Source: Methanoregula sp. (GTDB lineage: Archaea; Halobacteriota; Methanomicrobia; Methanomicrobiales; Methanospirillaceae). From it: a stretch of DNA of 8,367 nucleotides. The DNA is taken from assembly GCF_002835825.1 (NCBI RefSeq), contig NZ_PIZH01000059.1:1-8367 (forward strand). The letters are read 5' to 3'. Each line of letters opens with the position of its first letter. Position 1 is the first letter of the stretch. Of the stretch, positions 4,610-8,367 are shown one piece after another. The translations under genes and the position numbers were made by a program. A model generated the notes under the pieces. That model was given only the letters and a program-made list of their open reading frames with translations, had not been told where the DNA came from and did not search any database.

Positions 4610-7281
4610 GGGGTCCCGCCATCCCTTTGTAGTTTCCGCTTCAGGTCAGCAATCGTTGCGAGCGCCTGGAGGGGAGTCATCTCGTCCGTGTTGATGGCCT
4701 CAAGTTCATCCAGTACCGGGTTCTTTACAGGAGCCGGGGCTTCTGCTTTGTCATCGACCAGGAGGATCTGGGTGTACCTCTGCGGGCGTGACCCGTTTTT
4801 TACCGGGGCGTTCAGGTCCTCATCGAGGAGCGCCTCTGCACGTTCGGTGACCTTCTTCGGGATACCGGCAAGCCGTGCAACATGGATACCGTAACTCTTG
4901 TCGGTTGCACCGGGGATGATCTTCCGGAGGAAGACCACTTCGTCTTTTGTCTCCTTCACCGCGAAATGATAGTTCTTCACGCGCTTCAGTTTTTCTTCCA
5001 TGCCGATGAGCTCGTGGAAGTGCGTGGCAAAGAGGGTCTTTGGCCCTGCACTGCCCTTTCCGTGCAGGAACTCGAGCACGGCCCGTGCGATCGAGGAACC
5101 GTCCGCGGTGCTGGTGCCCCTGCCGATCTCGTCGAGGATTACGAGACTCTTTGGGGTGACATTGTTGAGGATGTTTGCCAGTTCCAGCATCTCGACAAAG
5201 AAGGTACTCTGGCCGCTTGCAAGGTCATCGAATGCCCCGACTCTCGTGAAGATCCGGTCGAGGATGCCGATCCGTGCGTGCCGTGCCGGGACGAAACTAC
5301 CGGCCTGCGCCATGATACAGATGAGCGCGGCAGCCCGCATGTAGGTGGACTTACCGGCCATGTTAGCACCGGTGATGATCATGATCTGGGTGCCACTGCC
5401 AGAGAGTTCGGTGTCGTTCGGGACAAAGCCCCCGGAGACGCCCTGCTCCACCACAGGGTGCCTGCCATCGCGGATGACGATGGCATCGCTCTCGTCCAGC
5501 TGCGGGCGCACGTAGTTCCGCACCTGCGCTGCTTCGGCAAGGGCGGCGGCAACATCGAGAACTGCGATGGCGTTTGCGGTTTCCTGGATGGCAGGAATAT
5601 CAGTTTTGAGGATTCCGAGGAGGGCGGTGTAGAGTTCGCGTTCCATCGCGAGCACACGCTCGTCCGCGTTGGTGATGAGTGTCTCTTTCTCGCGCAGCTC
5701 GGGGATCGTGTACCGTTCGCCCGTGGCTGTGGTCTGCTTGCGTTCGTACCGGGGCGGGACAAGCGAAAGATTGGGTTTCGTCACGTCAATGTAATACCCG
5801 AAGATCCGGTTGTATCCCACCTTGAGGGATCTGATGCCGGTTGCCTCGCGCTCCTTCTCCTGGAGTTCAACAATCCAGTCCTTCCCGGAGTGCAGCACGC
5901 CGCGGATGCTGTCGAGCTCGTCGCTATACCCATGCCGGATAACCCCTCCGTTCCGTGCAACTGCGGGCGGATCGTCGGCAATGGCGTTCCGGATGAGTGC
6001 GATGGTATCGGTGAGGTCGTGAATGGCGTCGATCGCTTCTGCTGTAAGTGCTGGTAAATTTTCCTGTGTGCCGGAAAGGCACTCCTTGAGGGCCGGCAGG
6101 CTTTCAAGGGTGTCTGCCAGCGCAACCAGATCGCGGGGCCCGGCATTCCCGTACGCGATCCGTGCCGCGATGCGCTCGATATCGGCGCAGGCCTTCAGGC
6201 TGTCGCGGAAGGCGATCCGTGCTGTCGTCCTGCCGGTAAGAAACTCCACTGCGTCCAGCCGACGGTTAATCTCGGCAATGTCCGTGAGCGGGCGGGAGAG
6301 GTACCGGTCCAGGAGCCGGCTTCCCATCGGAGTCTTTGTCTGGTCAAGCGAAGAGAGGAGCGTTGCGCCTTTTCCCCCCCGGATGCTCTCCCGCACCTCG
6401 AGGTTCCGGAGCGTGACTGCGTCCAGCACCAGCGATTCGGAGGAGTTCCGGAGCGAGAGGGCACGGATGTGGGTCAACGGGGCATGCTGGGTCTCCAGTG
6501 CATAGGCAAGGGCAGCCCCTGCCGCGCCGGTGGCACAGGACTCGCTTTCAAAGCCGAACCCCCCGAGTGATGCAGTACCGAAGTGCCCGCAGAGGAGTTT
6601 TTCCGCCCGGTCGCAGGTGAAGAGCTCGTCCCGGCAGGCATTCACGATAACACCCGTATCGCGGATACGATCGCGGAACAGGTCTGGAAGATTTGCCGGG
6701 ACAATGCATTCTGCGGGCCGGTACCGGGCGATCTCCGATCTCAGGGATTCAAGAGTGGGGTCATGGGGGACAATGGCAGCGAAGAACTCTCCTGTCGAGA
6801 TATCGAGGAGCGAGATGCCCCACTCTTTTTGTTTCGCATCCGGAAGAGCGGCCATCAGGTACGTGGCTGCGGTTGACGGAACAAGGGCCGAATCGATCAC
6901 GGTGCCGGGCGTGATGACACGGGCGATCTCTCGTTTCACGACTCCCTTTGTGGTCTTCGGATCGCCGACCTGCTCGCAGACTGCTACGCGGTACCCTTTG
7001 GCGATCAGTTTTGCAATGTAGCCTTCCGCAGCATGGTACGGGACACCCGCGAGCGGGATGGGATTGTCCCCGCTCTTTGACCGGGAGGTCAGGACTATGT
7101 CAAGTTCGCGCGAGACCAGCTTTGCATCCTCGTTGAAGGTTTCATAAAAGTCCCCGATCCGGAACAACAGGATGGTATCGGGATGCTGCTCTTTCATCTC
7201 GTGGTACTGCTGCATGACCGGGGTCAGCCGCGCACCATTACCGTTCGTTTCCTTGTTCTCGGGTCCGGGCTCGCGCACCAT
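4606..7281 (-). CDS. mutS: MutS, DNA mismatch recognition ATPase
   Basis: An 891-residue MutS of normal bacterial MutS1 length. Domain I starts with LTPVMQQYHEMK and carries the mismatch-wedge motif in RIGDFYETF (F45-Y-E47). Connector and lever/clamp regions fill about 135-590 (NLEVRESIRGGKGATLLSSLD at 293-313; YNRIFGYYIDV at 490-500). The ATPase has Walker A GANMAGKST (638-646), the STFFVEMLE loop (692-700), Walker B LVILDEIGRG (713-722) and FATHFHEL (751-758). The C-terminal end, PLQALATIADLKRKLQ, is the usual dimer/tetramer tail. Near 838 the sequence QILLV sits where bacterial MutS often has a QLSLF clamp motif. MutS1 and MutL are thought to have entered some methanogens from bacteria. 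The ATG at 7281 gives a short polar N-terminus. The next Met candidates lie inside domain I. It is coupled to mutL by ATGA. Confidence 0.97.
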   Translation of the reverse strand: MVREPGPENKETNGNGARLTPVMQQYHEMKEQHPDTILLFRIGDFYETFNEDAKLVSRELDIVLTSRSKSGDNPIPLAGVPYHAAEGYIAKLIAKGYRVAVCEQVGDPKTTKGVVKREIARVITPGTVIDSALVPSTAATYLMAALPDAKQKEWGISLLDISTGEFFAAIVPHDPTLESLRSEIARYRPAECIVPANLPDLFRDRIRDTGVIVNACRDELFTCDRAEKLLCGHFGTASLGGFGFESESCATGAAGAALAYALETQHAPLTHIRALSLRNSSESLVLDAVTLRNLEVRESIRGGKGATLLSSLDQTKTPMGSRLLDRYLSRPLTDIAEINRRLDAVEFLTGRTTARIAFRDSLKACADIERIAARIAYGNAGPRDLVALADTLESLPALKECLSGTQENLPALTAEAIDAIHDLTDTIALIRNAIADDPPAVARNGGVIRHGYSDELDSIRGVLHSGKDWIVELQEKEREATGIRSLKVGYNRIFGYYIDVTKPNLSLVPPRYERKQTTATGERYTIPELREKETLITNADERVLAMERELYTALLGILKTDIPAIQETANAIAVLDVAAALAEAAQVRNYVRPQLDESDAIVIRDGRHPVVEQGVSGGFVPNDTELSGSGTQIMIITGANMAGKSTYMRAAALICIMAQAGSFVPARHARIGILDRIFTRVGAFDDLASGQSTFFVEMLELANILNNVTPKSLVILDEIGRGTSTADGSSIARAVLEFLHGKGSAGPKTLFATHFHELIGMEEKLKRVKNYHFAVKETKDEVVFLRKIIPGATDKSYGIHVARLAGIPKKVTERAEALLDEDLNAPVKNGSRPQRYTQILLVDDKAEAPAPVKNPVLDELEAINTDEMTPLQALATIADLKRKLQRDGGTP

Positions 7282-7308
7282 GAGTGCAGATAGGTACCCC
7301 TCCGGATC

Positions 7309-7316
7309 AATTAATA
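7309..7316 (-). promoter_or_regulatory. Candidate TATA box for mutS-mutL
   Basis: TATTAATT on the - strand lies about 31 bases before the mutS ATG and inside the 51-base gap after the upstream membrane gene. An archaeal start site about 25 bases downstream would give a leader of only a few bases, so mutS may be nearly leaderless. A GGAGGGG (7303-7297) lies 15 bases before the ATG, farther than the normal ribosome-site spacing, and would sit upstream of that transcript start. Confidence 0.4.
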
Positions 7317-7332
7317 CCGATCTGATCGATCT

Positions 7333-8070
7333 TCAGCGGGCCAGTGGCCGGCTGATATACGCGTACCAGAGGAACAGGGGAAGCGAGAGTACAAGCGCGA
7401 TGAGCCCGAAGGCGAGGCCGAGCGTAAATCCCATTCCTGCGATGCTCGTCACTTTCCAGAGGATGTCCACTGCCCACGGGATCCCGGAGAGGATGATGAC
7501 AATGCCCAATGCAGCAACCAGCGCGATCCCGAAAGCTGCGTTCTTAAGATCCTGCGAACTCGGGGCCATGGAGAGGACAAGACTCGTTGTCAGGTAAAGA
7601 TACAGCAGGAACCATGGATGGAACGCGGAGACGAGGTTCGTGTCAAAGATGCTGATCACGGAGACAGCGAGGGCATGGAGCGTGCCGGCGGAATCGATGG
7701 CTGACGGGAATGGCGGGAAGACACAAGCGAGGTATCCAGAAAAGAGCATGGTGATCCCGGACAGCACCAGCGGGATGCCGAAGAGTGGCGCAGAGCTGAT
7801 GATGACATCGCCAAGCACCGGGATCTTCGGGCGCGTGTACGTGACAGAGCCACCCTCCCGCGACAGGAGGACAACCTTCGTGATCTTCGCTCCTGTCAGG
7901 ATGCAGCCGATAACGTGGCAGCACTCGTGGACAATAACGCCCGGGGCCCGTACGATAAGGTAGAGGAACCGGAGCGGCAGGACCTGGGCCCAGAGGTTGT
8001 CGAGCATGACCGAGATACACATGACGGCAATGCCGGAAGCAATGACAATGAGGAAGGGAAGGGGATCCAT
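7333..8070 (-). CDS. Polytopic membrane protein with HExxH zinc motif, M50-like peptidase family (function unknown)
   Basis: A 245-residue hydrophobic protein. The first membrane segment is about residues 5-24. A second short segment leads into VIVHECCHVIGCILTG, in which H48-E49-C-C-H52 is an HExxH zinc-binding motif buried in a helix, as in site-2-type (M50) peptidases. The following TGAKITKVVLLSREGGSV resembles the strand-rich stretch after the motif in M50B proteins. Further membrane segments lie near 85-111, 152-168, 178-197 and 208-236. A late SMAPSSQDLKNA places D174 before a membrane helix and makes it a candidate third zinc ligand. The classic NxxPxxxxDG motif is not evident. If active, it would cleave substrates within the membrane, but no substrate can be inferred. 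The start is the ATG at 8070. The gene ends 51 bases before mutS, which seems to have its own promoter, so a shared role is not implied. Confidence 0.75.
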   Translation of the reverse strand: MDPLPFLIVIASGIAVMCISVMLDNLWAQVLPLRFLYLIVRAPGVIVHECCHVIGCILTGAKITKVVLLSREGGSVTYTRPKIPVLGDVIISSAPLFGIPLVLSGITMLFSGYLACVFPPFPSAIDSAGTLHALAVSVISIFDTNLVSAFHPWFLLYLYLTTSLVLSMAPSSQDLKNAAFGIALVAALGIVIILSGIPWAVDILWKVTSIAGMGFTLGLAFGLIALVLSLPLFLWYAYISRPLAR

Positions 8071-8188
8071 GGTGACCGGACTGTACGAATAGTTGTCGTG
8101 AATGGAGTGATAAGCATACCGGCATGGAGCGGCACGAAGCCGATGTCGCTTCTGAAAGGCTGATATCCCGGAAGGCCCCAGTCAGCGT
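8071..8188. other. Divergent intergenic region of 118 bases
   Basis: This must contain the starts of both the M50-like gene (- strand) and the DUF255 gene (+ strand). I see no convincing TATA box, operator palindrome or riboswitch. A GATATCC at 8162-8168 could be a weak TATA-like element for the + strand gene. Confidence 0.4.
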
Positions 8189-8367
8189 ATGCAGAACCGG
8201 CAACCGGGCAGGTCGGGCGAAAAGGGCAACCGCCTCTTGCGCGAGAAGAGCCCGTACCTCCTCCAGCATGCAGAAAATCCCGTGGACTGGTTTCCGTGGG
8301 GTGAGGAGGCCTTCCAGCGTGCAGTACGCGAGGACAAGCCGGTCTTCCTCTCGATCGGGTACGCGAC
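8189..8367 (+). CDS. N-terminus of DUF255/YyaL-type thioredoxin-domain protein (3' partial)
   Basis: The ATG at 8189 opens a frame that runs off the window end after 59 codons. After a short polar leader, the residues [21 protein letters not shown], then FPWGEEAF and [13 protein letters not shown], match the highly conserved N-terminus of the DUF255 (YyaL, SPATA20-like) family. The next residues would normally contain the thioredoxin-like CHWCH motif, which lies just beyond the window. Full-length members are roughly 600-700 residues, with an N-terminal thioredoxin fold and a C-terminal alpha/alpha-barrel glycosidase-like region. Their biochemical role is unsettled. It diverges from the M50-like gene across 118 bases. 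I see no strong ribosome site (GGAAGG lies 14 bases upstream), so a short or absent leader is possible. Confidence 0.88.
   Translation, partial: MQNRQPGRSGEKGNRLLREKSPYLLQHAENPVDWFPWGEEAFQRAVREDKPVFLSIGYA

Noticed and set aside
4882..6057. 391-residue open frame on the + strand
   Set aside because: It lies wholly antisense to mutS, whose motifs and length are complete. The composition is that of an antisense frame in GC-rich DNA and no family features are visible.
1..8367. A new multi-gene defence or mobile system
   Set aside because: Every long gene fits cobalamin synthesis, DNA repair, a membrane protein or DUF255. No nuclease-effector pairs, integrase, toxin-antitoxin pair or reverse transcriptase is visible.

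Overview
The window looks like chromosomal DNA of a methanogenic archaeon, most likely Methanomicrobiales (Methanoregula-like). This is an inference. It rests on fairly GC-rich coding sequence, separate archaeal-style cobalamin genes, T-run terminators without hairpins, TATA-like boxes a few bases before starts, and a bacterial-type mutS-mutL pair, which a limited set of archaea (including Methanomicrobia) carry.

Layout, left to right. (1) Positions 1-696, + strand: the tail of a probable cbiD, overlapping cbiE by an ATGA; both belong to the anaerobic cobalamin pathway. A T-run follows. (2) Positions 748-924, +: a 58-residue two-helix membrane protein. (3) About 931-1455, -: a four-cysteine protein of unknown function whose reading frame lacks a stop where the protein appears to end. 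(4) Positions 1554-2420, -: a MutY-like DNA glycosylase without an iron-sulfur cluster and with Glu at the usual catalytic Asp position. (5) About 2421-2803: a non-coding stretch packed with inverted repeats. (6) Positions 2804-7281, -: mutS then mutL, translationally coupled by ATGA and ending at a ten-base T-run. (7) Positions 7333-8070, -: a polytopic membrane protein with an HExxH zinc motif (M50-like). (8) Position 8189 to the window end, +: the start of a DUF255/YyaL-type thioredoxin-fold protein, divergent from gene 7.

The centre of the window is a same-strand group of DNA repair genes. MutS recognises mismatches, MutL is predicted to be the nicking endonuclease, and the MutY-like enzyme may remove mispaired bases. 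The mutY homologue is probably transcribed separately, because a strong terminator and a structured intergenic region lie between it and mutL.

I see no CRISPR array, tRNA, rRNA, intact transposon or prophage gene. I do not find a clearly new multi-gene system. The best candidates for follow-up are the unusual MutY-like protein, the hairpin-rich intergenic region, the clamp-binding-type motif in an archaeal MutL, and the stop-less four-cysteine ORF.
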